Under the pieces are notes generated by a model that was given only the letters and a program-made list of their open reading frames with translations, made no database searches and had not been told where the DNA came from. Source: Gracilaria domingensis (Eukaryota; Rhodophyta; Florideophyceae; Gracilariales; Gracilariaceae). Taken from it: 64,000 nucleotides of DNA. Location of the stretch: the NCBI GenBank assembly GCA_022539475.1, contig VCMS01000321.1:16077-80076 (forward strand), given 5' to 3'. Made by a program: the position numbers and the translations under genes. Shown piece after piece: positions 9,885 to 18,913 of the stretch. Position 1 is the first letter of the stretch. Each line of letters opens with the position of its first letter.

Positions 9885-9985
9885 ACGGACAGGACACTAC
9901 CGAGACTTGCAGTGCGCTGGGAGGAGCTGCCGAAAGCGGCGGTGCCCAGCGTAAGTCGCCATTTAAAGGCTCCCTCCGTTCTTGT
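9885..9985 (+). promoter_or_regulatory. Right copy of inverted promoter repeat
   Basis: This is the mirror partner of 9083-9180, with the same AGTCGCCATTTAAAGGCTC core. The TTTAAA box is at 9962-9967, about 76 bp before the ATG at 10043. It directs transcription rightward into the ParB-like gene. Position and orientation make it the promoter of the right arm, while its copy serves the left arm. Confidence 0.6.
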
Positions 9986-10042
9986 ATCGTCCAGAGCGAG
10001 CGTATTGTTGATATACACCTTTCACTGCAATAGCTGTTCAAC

Positions 10043-12079
10043 ATGAAGCCAACTCGTGTTCGAAAGCGTACGCAAAGCGTGACTCCTCGCACTCGGCGGA
10101 GCACTCGATCATTGCAAGGTGGAATGCGGGTTTCTCTGCAGATGGATATTGAGAATGAAGGAAAGGTGGTAGTCGGGGAAGCGTTGTTGCATGGAATTGG
10201 AAGTGTTCTACGCCGCGAGTTGAACGGGAAGCAATTGGACCCAGGTCTTGTGGTGGTTCATAATATTCTCATCAGTCGAAGCGGTCAGACGTTCTACCCT
10301 TACCGGGCGGAGGGCCTGGATCTTCCACAATACATCCAGGATCTCCGGACGGCCGCTCCTTGGGATGAGAAAATCATGGAACCGATGGCAGCCAGCATTC
10401 CGGCGTCCAAGCGACGAACGGTGAGCGCTATGAGTGAGGTGATGACGCCGACAAGCCGCACGGAGCCAATTCGAAGTTCATCAACACCGAGAGGTAGCGC
10501 ATCAGTAGCACCTCCGCGGGCAGGTCCGTCGTCTGTTACGAAGCAGTCTATAGAGACGAGATCATCCCCAGCTACAAAGCGGACAGGTCAAACAAAGTCT
10601 GCCTCCGCTACGAAGCCCACTGCGTCGAAAAGGGCATCTCCTGCGATGAATCAGACCGTCGACACAAGGGGAACTTCTGCGTCGAAACAGACAGTTCAGC
10701 ACGGGATGGCTGTGCAAGAAGAGGAAGATGAGATCATAAAAGGTCCCCTTCCAGACGCGGATGCGCAATCCACACAAGGAGCTGATCCATCTGTACCCCA
10801 AACTGCACCAGAAACTGCGGAGCAGCAGGACGATGACGTTGTGCTTCTGTCCGCAAGAATGGCACGTTCAAGTGCTTCTGGCGAGCGGTATGGAACACAA
10901 GGGACACCTACTCGGAGCAAGACGTACAGACGAATTCGTCAGAAGGTACCAAAGGTGAACCTCAATCACTACCGGATGGTTGTTGTTACTGTTGACATCA
11001 CTCTGGTGGACACTCCGCCCAATTTACTCCGTGGAGTAAGTAAACGCCACGTTGAAGCCCTTGTGAAGAGTATGGAGGAGCGGGGGATATTGCAGTCGAT
11101 GGGTTCTCCAGTGGTGGCCTTACAAGATGCTACTACGGGAGAGAGGGATACTGACAAGGGACGCCTAACGAAGAAGTGCTTCATTGTAGATGGTTTGCAT
11201 CGTCTGAAAGCTATACAATATTTGGCAGCGACTGGTGCACCGAAGTGGAAGCGATTAGCCAAGTTTTGGCGTTGCAATCTGCTGATACGAAGAGATGGGA
11301 GGCCCATTGGGATGAAGGAATTGTTATGTGTTGCTTCGTACCTCAATGAGTCGACGAGTACCATGCGAAGGATGATGTTTGCAGGCAAGATACACTCTAT
11401 AGTTAGTGTGGTCGCCATTCTAATTGAAGATGTTGAGGGGGTGACGCCGGCAGGCGTGGATCCTGCAGAAGTGACAGAAGTGTTGAAGGAGAGCCAACTG
11501 ATTGGGACTGTGCAAGAGCGTCAGTATCTGAGATATGCCAATGTCGCCCTGCAACTCATGTCTAGTGAGGGAATGCTGGCTCATTTCGAGGATATATGTG
11601 AGAGTGTGAGTGACATAGGTCTCACACATCTGTCCCATACTCCGCTATATGTTTTGGATGCCGAGGAGTTTTCCTTCATTCTTGATTGTCTTCAGATGTT
11701 TCTACTGAAGGGCAAGTCGACGAAGACAAAGCAATGGAAAAGCTTTGAGGAGGTTCGAGGTTTCTTTTATGATAGAGCAGTGTCTCTGTTCCGCGCGGCT
11801 CGAGCAGTGGGGAATGAACTGAACGAGGAACAGTCCATGGAACTGTTCCTGAAACGCGAAGTCAGTCTTTCTGCTCCGTGGAATGAAGATGACGTTGAAG
11901 ACCCAGACAACAACGCAGCTGTGTATCAGTTTTTTTTGGGACAAGTTGTGAACTTCAACACATTGCCGCGTGTTCGGAGCAGGACGAACTCAATTAGAAC
12001 TGCCACGACTTCCGTTCAGAATCGATTGCGGACGATTCTCAAGATAATTCCGCCCCCGCACCAGTGCAGCAGTCCGTGA
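10043..12079 (+). CDS. ParB-like domain protein (678 aa)
   Basis: ATG 10043 follows the TTTAAA box. Residues 1-20 are basic (MKPTRVRKRTQSVTPRTRR). About 130-230 is a Ser/Thr/Lys-rich linker with degenerate repeats of an SxATKxT unit. About 305-400 is a ParB/sulfiredoxin-like fold: VDITLVDTPPNLL, then RHVEALVKSMEERGILQ, and after an insertion CFIVDGLHRLKAIQYL, matching the 'eLa.SI.e.GllqPi...vidGerRl.Aa' pattern of ParB N-terminal domains. A helical region follows (400-600), possibly the DNA-binding part. ParB proteins bind palindromic sites, and this gene sits beside palindromes. The frame overlaps the start of the dioxygenase block by 16 nt, so the two may be one fused or spliced product. 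The domain call is good; the function is inferred. Confidence 0.62.
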   Translation: MKPTRVRKRTQSVTPRTRRSTRSLQGGMRVSLQMDIENEGKVVVGEALLHGIGSVLRRELNGKQLDPGLVVVHNILISRSGQTFYPYRAEGLDLPQYIQDLRTAAPWDEKIMEPMAASIPASKRRTVSAMSEVMTPTSRTEPIRSSSTPRGSASVAPPRAGPSSVTKQSIETRSSPATKRTGQTKSASATKPTASKRASPAMNQTVDTRGTSASKQTVQHGMAVQEEEDEIIKGPLPDADAQSTQGADPSVPQTAPETAEQQDDDVVLLSARMARSSASGERYGTQGTPTRSKTYRRIRQKVPKVNLNHYRMVVVTVDITLVDTPPNLLRGVSKRHVEALVKSMEERGILQSMGSPVVALQDATTGERDTDKGRLTKKCFIVDGLHRLKAIQYLAATGAPKWKRLAKFWRCNLLIRRDGRPIGMKELLCVASYLNESTSTMRRMMFAGKIHSIVSVVAILIEDVEGVTPAGVDPAEVTEVLKESQLIGTVQERQYLRYANVALQLMSSEGMLAHFEDICESVSDIGLTHLSHTPLYVLDAEEFSFILDCLQMFLLKGKSTKTKQWKSFEEVRGFFYDRAVSLFRAARAVGNELNEEQSMELFLKREVSLSAPWNEDDVEDPDNNAAVYQFFLGQVVNFNTLPRVRSRTNSIRTATTSVQNRLRTILKIIPPPHQCSSP

Positions 12080-13928
12080 CGAAGAGGAGGACTCCCGCTG
12101 CTGCTGCTGCAACATCTGCCAGTGAAGAAGGGGAGCCGCGAAGAAGTGCACGAGAACGGGCGCAGGTGAGTTATAGGGAAATTGAGCACGGCCGAAATCG
12201 AGGTGCCATAGAAGTTCTGGATAGCTCTGAAGAAGAACAGCGGGCTCCGCCGAGGAAGAAACGCAGAAAGACTTTCACACAACAGGTGAGATCTACTCTG
12301 AACAGCATGACACCGGATGACCTGATGTCTCAACTAAATGAACATGTGCTGAGAGGAAGGTCTATGAAGGTTCAGTTCGTGGCATTGGAAGAGGGAGCGA
12401 ATGCAGGGAACGCAGGCAGTTCTGCATTTGTGGATGACGAAGAGCTTCTTGCTGTGACAGTTCCACGGGTTGTCACCGTCGAGAAAGATGCTGCGCCAAA
12501 CGATCAGCAAGAGACAGGTGGGGGGTCATTTGATGACGAGTTACTTACAGCTCTTCCGGAATCTGAGGAGCACGGACTTGTTCGAGGAGACCCATATGAT
12601 GCCCCACCGAACCCATCATGGTGCGGGTATGTCAGGCTGAGACCGCAGGAATGGCAAGGGAAGAACGTAATTGAGCACAAGGACCCCTGGTTCAGAGTCA
12701 TTCACTTGCCGAAGGGACATAGGTCGGAGCTGCTAAGTGTCTCGAATCTCAGAGATGTACACCATCTTGTCTTTTGGCACGCTGCAAGTGCTGAACATCG
12801 CCTACGGGCGGAGACATTTGGTATGCAGTATCCTCGTACTCGGCCGATAGGTATGGATGATGAAGAGGTGCTGTGGGTTGCTGCGAAGGAGCATGACGAA
12901 TTGGGGCAAATGTTCTTCGCGCGAATGCGAGCTGAGCTAAGGCAGAATGGATATTGCGTGCTTGATGGCTTTGCGACAGATAATGGTGTCCCTAAATGGG
13001 AGGAGTTGGAAGAAGTTCGGGAGTTCGGAGATGTGTCGGGGAAGTTGGTGCAATTCTTCGAGAATGAGTATAGAGCGATGCCGGATATACGGAAAGGGGA
13101 GGAACAGAAGTCGCTTGTTCAAATAACCAACGATGATGAAGGATGGAAGAACGGTAGCGATGGACCATTTGAGGGGAGAGTGATGTCCACACGTTGGGGT
13201 ACGGTGGAGAAGCCGGAGGATAATGAGGAGCTCAGGTGGGTTGTAAGGTCGCTTGCTTTACTTGATGTTTGAATGGGTACAATTGCTGCGGCTTTGGGAC
13301 TATGGGACAATGAAAGGGAAGCTGTGAAGATGTACACTCCGAAAACTGGTGGTCGATTTCTGGGGACGACGAGAAAGTGCAAGCGCCAGACGCTGCACAC
13401 CGACTTCAGTGGTCTGGTTACGAAGGAAACAATGAATACTGGTAACCCCGGATACTTTGTAATGGCCTCTGGGAAAGAGGGCTTTACTCTCTGGGTGAGC
13501 GTGGAAGCCATCAACTGGTGGGGATGAACAACCAACAGTTGCGAGTGATGTCGGAGGTGTATCCAGCGAAGAAGATAATCATCCCACCGTACTCTGTATT
13601 CGTGGTCCGTGGTGATGTGACACATGCTGGAGCAAGTGGGAAGGACAAGGTGGATAGGCCCGAGTCTATGGATTTGCTGGTTAGATACCACCTGTACATG
13701 GTACCAGAGGGCTACGCACTACCTGATGCTGTTCATCGGGTGCGGGATTTCCGACCCACGTTTGTCAATGACGACGAGGAGGAGGAGGCGGAGGATGAAC
13801 TGTTGTCGGATAAGGAGGGTGGGGCGGTTGACATGGAAGAAGACCAAGTGGTCGTGGAGATTGGTGTGGAAGCGGAGGCCGGTAGAACTGAAGTGCTCGA
13901 GAGTAGTAGTGATGACGATTTCCAATAA
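12064..13928 (+). pseudogene. Predicted 2OG-Fe(II) dioxygenase
   Basis: The upstream half is disordered and basic/acidic (KRRTPAAAAATSASEEGEP), ahead of a conserved-looking globular stretch. The dioxygenase part starts at ELRQNGYCVLDGFAT. The iron ligands appear as LHTDF (HxD, near 13400) and GDVTHAG (distal His, near 13615), with LLVRYHLY supplying a candidate 2-oxoglutarate-binding Arg. The C-terminus is acidic (DDEEEEAEDE). The catalytic residues are spread over more than one open block, so this copy is interrupted. TET/JBP and related DNA-base hydroxylases share this HxD...H...R layout, and fungal transposons carry such enzymes. A DNA-base substrate is inferred from context; a protein or RNA hydroxylase is also possible. 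Confidence 0.55.
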
Positions 13929-13930
13929 TA

Positions 13931-14221
13931 AGGCTGCGAGCGCCTCGAAGTGGATGAGAATGAGATGATTAGTAAATTATGAGTGTCTTGCGAGTATTAA
14001 GAGTAGTATACTATTGCAAGGCTATACATATGAACATGGAAAAGGTGCGGCAGGCTGGTAATTGAACAAATGTCAAACGTCTTTGGTCCAGTTGCGTCTA
14101 ATTGCAACATGCCACATGCTAGGTATCGTTAACATCATTGGTGGCACCATTCAATTCGCAATTGAACATGTAGCGTCCGAACACTTCTGAAACTGCAGTT
14201 AAGGTTGCTTTTAAGAGAAGT
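13931..14221. other. Intergenic, junction of accessory block and HAD genes
   Basis: About 290 bp of moderately AT-rich sequence separates the dioxygenase block from the first HAD gene. I see no terminal repeat, target duplication or RNA gene in it. The right boundary of the mobile block may lie here but cannot be placed. Confidence 0.4.
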
Positions 14222-15133
14222 ATGAAACTGAGAAGTCTATGCAGTTCCTGTCTATGCGGTACTTGTGGCAGTATGGTGACTGTATCAGGAAAAATGGCAG
14301 AGGAACAGAGAGACTTGGCCGAAATTTCACCCAATACCTTGTCTAAGTTCATATATGCCAATGGTTACGGTACATTAAGTTCCGTTGATGGAACGTTGAG
14401 AAGAGAAGGAGAGTCAATTCCAGAAGAAGTTGTGAAGTGTATGAAGTTCATTGACGAACGTGTTGGTTTCGGACTTGTCACAGGGGGTGATGTGGGCGAC
14501 GTGGAGGGGAAAATGGAAGGACTCGGAGACTATAAGTTTGGTGTCTCGGCGAATCATGGAGCTTTCATGCGTTTCTCTGACGAGAGGGAAATTAAGGGTG
14601 CATTCAATGATCACACCCTTGACCACACTGTTGACGGACTACTGTTCCTGGCAAGGGATTTGAATAGGAGGCATGGTATTGTGAATGATGATGACAAGGG
14701 GTTCGTGGAGACCAGAAGTGATAGTGGCCTTCCCAATTTCGTGTACAACAAACTGTGGCAGTGGAGAGAAGAAGTGGATTCTGCTATTGGGGACCTGTTG
14801 CAGAAGATGGATGCGTTTGTTATCTATTCCGGCGATAAAAGTTGCGAAATTGTGGACAAGCGATACACAAAAGGAAGCGGAGGAGAAAATCTTGTGGATA
14901 ATGAACCGAGATTTATTGATACGGATGACGTCGTGACGTTCGGAAGTGCTTTGAGCGACGGGCCTTTGCATGAGGTAGACGTGTACGGCGTTCACGTCAA
15001 AGAAGATTGTATCCCGGGTGGAGTACACAACCTGTTCGAAAGCGTGGAGGATGTACATTCGACAATTATGCTGGTGGCTCTGTTTTACGGCTACGAGGAA
15101 AAGCAGCACGATAAAAACCACCATGAATCATAA
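14222..15133 (+). CDS. HAD-superfamily paralogue lacking the nucleophile (likely pseudoenzyme)
   Basis: ATG 14222 opens 303 codons; an internal Met (near residue 28) begins the part alignable with the neighbour at 15186-16058. The HAD motif I reads LSSVDGTL where the neighbour has SSDIDGTL, so the nucleophilic Asp is Ser while the second Asp is kept. Motif II reads GLVTGGD (neighbour GIATGRD) and the last motif GSALSDGPL (neighbour GNTSNDGPL). HAD hydrolases of this Cof/sugar-phosphatase-like type need the first Asp to form the phospho-enzyme, so this copy is predicted inactive. Despite that, the frame is intact over its full length, which argues for retention or for recent loss. The pair is convergent, 52 bp apart at their stops. 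Confidence 0.6.
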   Translation: MKLRSLCSSCLCGTCGSMVTVSGKMAEEQRDLAEISPNTLSKFIYANGYGTLSSVDGTLRREGESIPEEVVKCMKFIDERVGFGLVTGGDVGDVEGKMEGLGDYKFGVSANHGAFMRFSDEREIKGAFNDHTLDHTVDGLLFLARDLNRRHGIVNDDDKGFVETRSDSGLPNFVYNKLWQWREEVDSAIGDLLQKMDAFVIYSGDKSCEIVDKRYTKGSGGENLVDNEPRFIDTDDVVTFGSALSDGPLHEVDVYGVHVKEDCIPGGVHNLFESVEDVHSTIMLVALFYGYEEKQHDKNHHES

Positions 15134-15185
15134 AAGGGTGTTGAGATATATACGACACTTTTATTACTGAGATCTTATATCCTAG

Positions 15186-16058
15186 CTAAGTATTACAGAC
15201 ATCGTAGCACTTGAAACAAATTCCAAGAGCATTTCTAAACCATTGACACTTGCATTTTCTGTACCCGTACAGTTCTGACACCCTTCTGATGGTCTCATGC
15301 ACGTCCTCCACCCCATCAACAAGATATGTTACCGCTGCGGGATGGTCGTCTCCCTTCACATGAACTGCCAGGGTTGCCATTTCATATAGAGGGCCATCAT
15401 TGGAAGTATTCCCGAAAGCAACGATTAAATGTTTGTCGAACTCGGGGTCGTTTTCAACCAAGGCTAGCGCCCCACTATTTTTCGTGAAACGAATGTCTCC
15501 TATGTCACAGTTTTCATCTTGAGGGTACGCAACCAGGTTCGGAAAGGATGTCAACACTTTTGAAAAACCGGAGTTAACTTCTGTTTTCCACTTCGACAGT
15601 CCATTGTACGTGAAGTTAGGGAGTCCACTGTCATTTCTAGTGCTCACAACTGCTTGTTGACGTTCTTCGTGAAGTCCGTGCGAGTCATTTAAGGAGAGTG
15701 CAAGTCTCTCAAGTTCGGCTGCACATCTTTCGTAGCCTTCCCTGTCAAGGTCCTGATCAATTTCGGTACCATTGGATAATCTCACCCGTGCGCCTTGGTT
15801 TCCAGAGATGCCAAAAGTGTAGCCACCCAGGTGCTCCATGAAACTCTCGGCATCCTCTATATCTCGCCCAGTAGCAATTCCGAAACCGACGCGTGCATTG
15901 ATGTACTTCATGCATTTGACTGTTTCGGCAGGAATGTTCTCCCCAGCTCTTTTCAGAGTACCGTCAATATCACTACTCAGGGCGTAGCCATTTTCGAATA
16001 TTTCGTTAGCCAGCTGCTGAGGAGCTACTTCTTGGGCTCTAACTTCTGAGTTATACAT
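15186..16058 (-). CDS. HAD-superfamily hydrolase (Cof/sugar-phosphatase type)
   Basis: The best start is ATG 16058 (MYNSEVRAQEV), giving 290 aa. An upstream GTG-initiated extension is less likely. Motif I is ALSSDIDGTLKR with both Asp residues, motif II is GIATGRD, and the terminal motif is VAFGNTSNDGPL, a variant of GDxxND. The cap insertion lies between, including FGISGNQGARVRL, typical of HAD-IIB proteins. A phosphatase of a small phosphorylated metabolite is expected. The C-terminus (residues about 270-290) is Cys-rich (YRKCKCQWF...ICFKCYDVC), which is unusual and absent from the paralogue. This is the catalytically competent member of the pair. Confidence 0.65.
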   Translation of the reverse strand: MYNSEVRAQEVAPQQLANEIFENGYALSSDIDGTLKRAGENIPAETVKCMKYINARVGFGIATGRDIEDAESFMEHLGGYTFGISGNQGARVRLSNGTEIDQDLDREGYERCAAELERLALSLNDSHGLHEERQQAVVSTRNDSGLPNFTYNGLSKWKTEVNSGFSKVLTSFPNLVAYPQDENCDIGDIRFTKNSGALALVENDPEFDKHLIVAFGNTSNDGPLYEMATLAVHVKGDDHPAAVTYLVDGVEDVHETIRRVSELYGYRKCKCQWFRNALGICFKCYDVCNT

Positions 16059-16750
16059 GTTTTGAAAGCTTTCGAAAGTGTTCGTTTTGCAAATGAGTGT
16101 GGGTATACGAATGAGAAGGATGTGATTGATGTTCACAAGGTGTTTCGTAGTATAAAAGAGTCTAAGAACACCATATACGGGTATTGTAGTACTGGTTTAA
16201 AACGTTACTACGACGAAAAGCTTTTGCATCGATTTGTAGTAAAGAAAGGATGATTTAGTCATAAATTATATGTACGGGTTCAAGGGGTAAAGAAAACTAT
16301 GAATATCTTCAACATGAGCTTAGAAATCAAGATCAGTAAACAACCTCCATTAAGGGTTGAAACCCATAAAAGGTTTACCTTACTTTATACGGGTGCCCGA
16401 AGTATTGCAAAGGCTTAGTTCTTCAGAAATATCACAATTTTGTACTTGTTTCCTTACTAGTATCGTCCACTCTAATGATTTGGAATGACCTTTTCCATCT
16501 AGCAAAAACTTAGCCAGGTATTAGTGATAAGGGATGTAGGATTTAAAGGGGCATATTTGAACCACAGAAGGACGAACAATATAAGTAATGTATAGGAATA
16601 GGTCATTTCGATAAAGTAACTTTTATGTTTAACTATCTCTAAAAGGTTTACAACACCGAAAATTCATGTGTTCTAACCTCAAGTGGGGGAATGGGGAGGG
16701 AACTAAGTTTTCCTTAAAAGTTGACGTAGTTTGTGTGAAAAGGAGCGGGG
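16059..16750. other. AT-rich intergenic region
   Basis: About 690 bp upstream of the HAD hydrolase. It contains short AT-rich stretches but no reading frame with protein-like content, no RNA gene I can recognise and no repeat structure. The first 100 bp probably hold the HAD promoter. Confidence 0.4.
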
Positions 16751-17322
16751 TCAGTGCCTACGATGTTTCTTTCTTGCGGGAAAAGTTGTAGAAGTACGCG
16801 TTCCTAAACTGAAGTCGGAGAAAGAAGTAGGGAAGCCAACGAGAGTTTTTCCATATGCAAGAAGTCGCCCAACGGTCTCTTCCAGGTTGAAAGTAGTACC
16901 TGTCTTAAGCGAAACTATCTTCAACAGCTCTTTCATTATTGTGAGCACAACCGTACTGCACTCCGTAGCGACTACGTCCATAGGAATGAAACCTCTTGAG
17001 CCCCGCGATGTTGAACGCTGATAGCCACACGAGCTTCTCATAATAGCTTACGAGAAATGTGTCTTCGTCGACAACCCGCAAGTGAGACCCATAGACCTAA
17101 ACCTGTCTGTAACGTTGGAGGCCCACTTTCCTGTTGCGACAGTGAGACCATCCGGACTTTGAGGAGTGACACCATCCTGCGGAGCTGCGTTTCTTGAGGG
17201 GACACCAACGTATAGGACAACTTTTGAACATTTGTCCACACCGAGCTTCGAACCAATGGTATGATGTCTCCATTCTGGAAGAAAACGAGATTCTCTCTGA
17301 GCGAATAAGAGCAAGCTGAATT
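16751..17322 (-). pseudogene. Ketopantoate-reductase-like oxidoreductase relic, cut by assembly gap
   Basis: Minus-strand blocks on the left of the gap resemble the middle and C-terminus of 2-dehydropantoate 2-reductase-type enzymes: a segment with VVLYVGVPSRNAAPQD and DRFRSMGL, then in another frame YYEKLVWLSAFNIAG (the 'W.Kl..N' Lys-Asn block), then LLKIVSLKTGTTFNLEE in a third. The frame changes without clear splice signals suggest a decayed copy, or errors beside the gap. The N-terminal NAD(P)-binding half would lie in the unsequenced 720 bp. The assignment is tentative. Confidence 0.33.
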
Positions 17323-18042
17323 NNNNNNNNNNNNNNNNNNNNNNNNNNNNNNNNNNNNNNNNNNNNNNNNNNNNNNNNNNNNNNNNNNNNNNNNNNNNNN
17401 NNNNNNNNNNNNNNNNNNNNNNNNNNNNNNNNNNNNNNNNNNNNNNNNNNNNNNNNNNNNNNNNNNNNNNNNNNNNNNNNNNNNNNNNNNNNNNNNNNNN
17501 NNNNNNNNNNNNNNNNNNNNNNNNNNNNNNNNNNNNNNNNNNNNNNNNNNNNNNNNNNNNNNNNNNNNNNNNNNNNNNNNNNNNNNNNNNNNNNNNNNNN
17601 NNNNNNNNNNNNNNNNNNNNNNNNNNNNNNNNNNNNNNNNNNNNNNNNNNNNNNNNNNNNNNNNNNNNNNNNNNNNNNNNNNNNNNNNNNNNNNNNNNNN
17701 NNNNNNNNNNNNNNNNNNNNNNNNNNNNNNNNNNNNNNNNNNNNNNNNNNNNNNNNNNNNNNNNNNNNNNNNNNNNNNNNNNNNNNNNNNNNNNNNNNNN
17801 NNNNNNNNNNNNNNNNNNNNNNNNNNNNNNNNNNNNNNNNNNNNNNNNNNNNNNNNNNNNNNNNNNNNNNNNNNNNNNNNNNNNNNNNNNNNNNNNNNNN
17901 NNNNNNNNNNNNNNNNNNNNNNNNNNNNNNNNNNNNNNNNNNNNNNNNNNNNNNNNNNNNNNNNNNNNNNNNNNNNNNNNNNNNNNNNNNNNNNNNNNNN
18001 NNNNNNNNNNNNNNNNNNNNNNNNNNNNNNNNNNNNNNNNNN
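17323..18042. other. Assembly gap (720 N)
   Basis: Unsequenced bases. Open frames running through this gap are artefacts of translating N. The missing sequence should contain the 5' part of the epimerase gene and perhaps the N-terminal part of the oxidoreductase relic. Confidence 1.
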
Positions 18043-18280
18043 GTTGATGACGGTGGAGCCAGGGTTTGGAGGACAGGCGTTTATGGAGGGTGTTCTTGAT
18101 AAGGTGCGACATGCAAGGGAGTTGTACCCAAGAATAGGGATACAGGTGGATGGAGGTATTGGACTGAGTACTGTGAAAGCAGTAGTGAAGGCCGGTGCAA
18201 ACATTTCAGTTGCAGGATCTGCCATCTTTGGCTCGAGTAACCCAGCTCATGTCATAGCTGGTTTTCGAAAGGTTGGTTAG
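18043..18280 (+). CDS. Ribulose-phosphate 3-epimerase, C-terminal part (5' end in gap)
   Basis: The frame enters from the gap and reads MTVEPGFGGQAFM, then IQVDGGIGLSTVKAVVKAG, then ANISVAGSAIFGS, all signature segments of the TIM-barrel enzyme interconverting ribulose-5-phosphate and xylulose-5-phosphate. VEPGFGGQ carries the phosphate-binding loop, and the Asp of VDGG is catalytic. The protein ends at the TAG at 18280. The lack of a plastid-type C-terminus and the VAGSAIFGS form fit either a cytosolic or a plastid enzyme; I cannot decide without the N-terminus. About 150 residues are missing upstream, consistent with the gap size. Confidence 0.88.
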
Positions 18281-18344
18281 AGATAGTAGCATAAATTTAT
18301 TGTTTATTACATTGTTACCTTTACGTGTTATCACGACTATATTC

Positions 18345-18710
18345 TCCGTCTCCATTGGAGATGTATTTCTCTTGTATGACAACCGGGAAAGGATGTGAGA
18401 GAACATAAATATATCCCCAGTGGACGCTGAGAGGGAGGATGAACTACTCTACGTGCTACCATTGTTACCCATCCGGTGTCGAGTGGTGACATATTCTTTT
18501 TTTGTCACAACCCACAAAGGATGTGACGGAAGAAGAACATGCCCCCAGTCGAGACAGAGGGTGAGCAACTCTAAGTACAATCACTAGTCCCTAGCTTGCC
18601 TCCACTGGCAATATCTTCCTGTTTTGCTATAACCATCGAGTGGGGTTATGGTGGAGGAGAAAAATATCGCCGGTCGAGGCGAGGTGGGTGGGGACTATGT
18701 GAAGAGGGGA
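18345..18710. repeat. Degenerate tandem units of about 120 bp
   Basis: Three diverged units share the order: AC(A/C)A(A/C)...(G/A)AAAGGATGTGA, then an A-rich stretch, then CCCAGT(G/C)GA, then GAGGG..GA. Units begin near 18370, 18500 and 18620; the third is the most diverged and has a different start. They lie just after the epimerase gene. No coding content is evident. Confidence 0.35.
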
Positions 18711-18913
18711 CAGAGAGATGGCGCTTAAATAGTGGAAGGTGCGGAGGTGTACAGTGGATGTTTTGGCGGGAAATGGGATGAGGGAAACAGGGACAATCAT
18801 GGTGCTGGATATAGCCCGTGTGGTTGGACAGTGGGGGTGGACAGCACAGTTTAGCTCGATTGCACTGTATCGCAGCGGAAACTTCGATCCAACTACTACT
18901 TCTTCTTCTGAAT

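Larger units (their letters stand above)
1..13930. mobile_element. Accessory block with DNA transposase and DNA-modification genes; left end outside window
   Basis: This stretch contains a Plavaka/EnSpm-like transposase, an unrecognised coiled-coil gene, a methyltransferase-SET gene, a ParB-like gene and a 2OG-Fe(II) dioxygenase gene. No housekeeping gene lies between them. Most of these genes show reading-frame breaks, whereas host genes after 24 kb keep open frames of up to 1,900 codons, so the breaks are probably decay rather than sequencing noise. I see no capsid or envelope gene. I found no terminal repeats or target duplications that would fix the ends. Whether this is one large DNA transposon with cargo or two adjacent elements is unresolved. 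The right limit is placed after the dioxygenase because host-like HAD genes begin at 14.2 kb. Confidence 0.5.

Noticed and set aside
5640-13928. Bacterial or phage contamination (ParB, methylase)
   Set aside because: A SET domain, nuclear-type basic tails, a TTTAAA promoter, an organelle insertion and the same scaffold as host genes argue for eukaryotic nuclear DNA, although the methylase is of ultimately prokaryotic type.
17038-18225. Long minus-strand frames spanning the N run
   Set aside because: They consist mostly of translated N, and the right part is the reverse of the epimerase gene.
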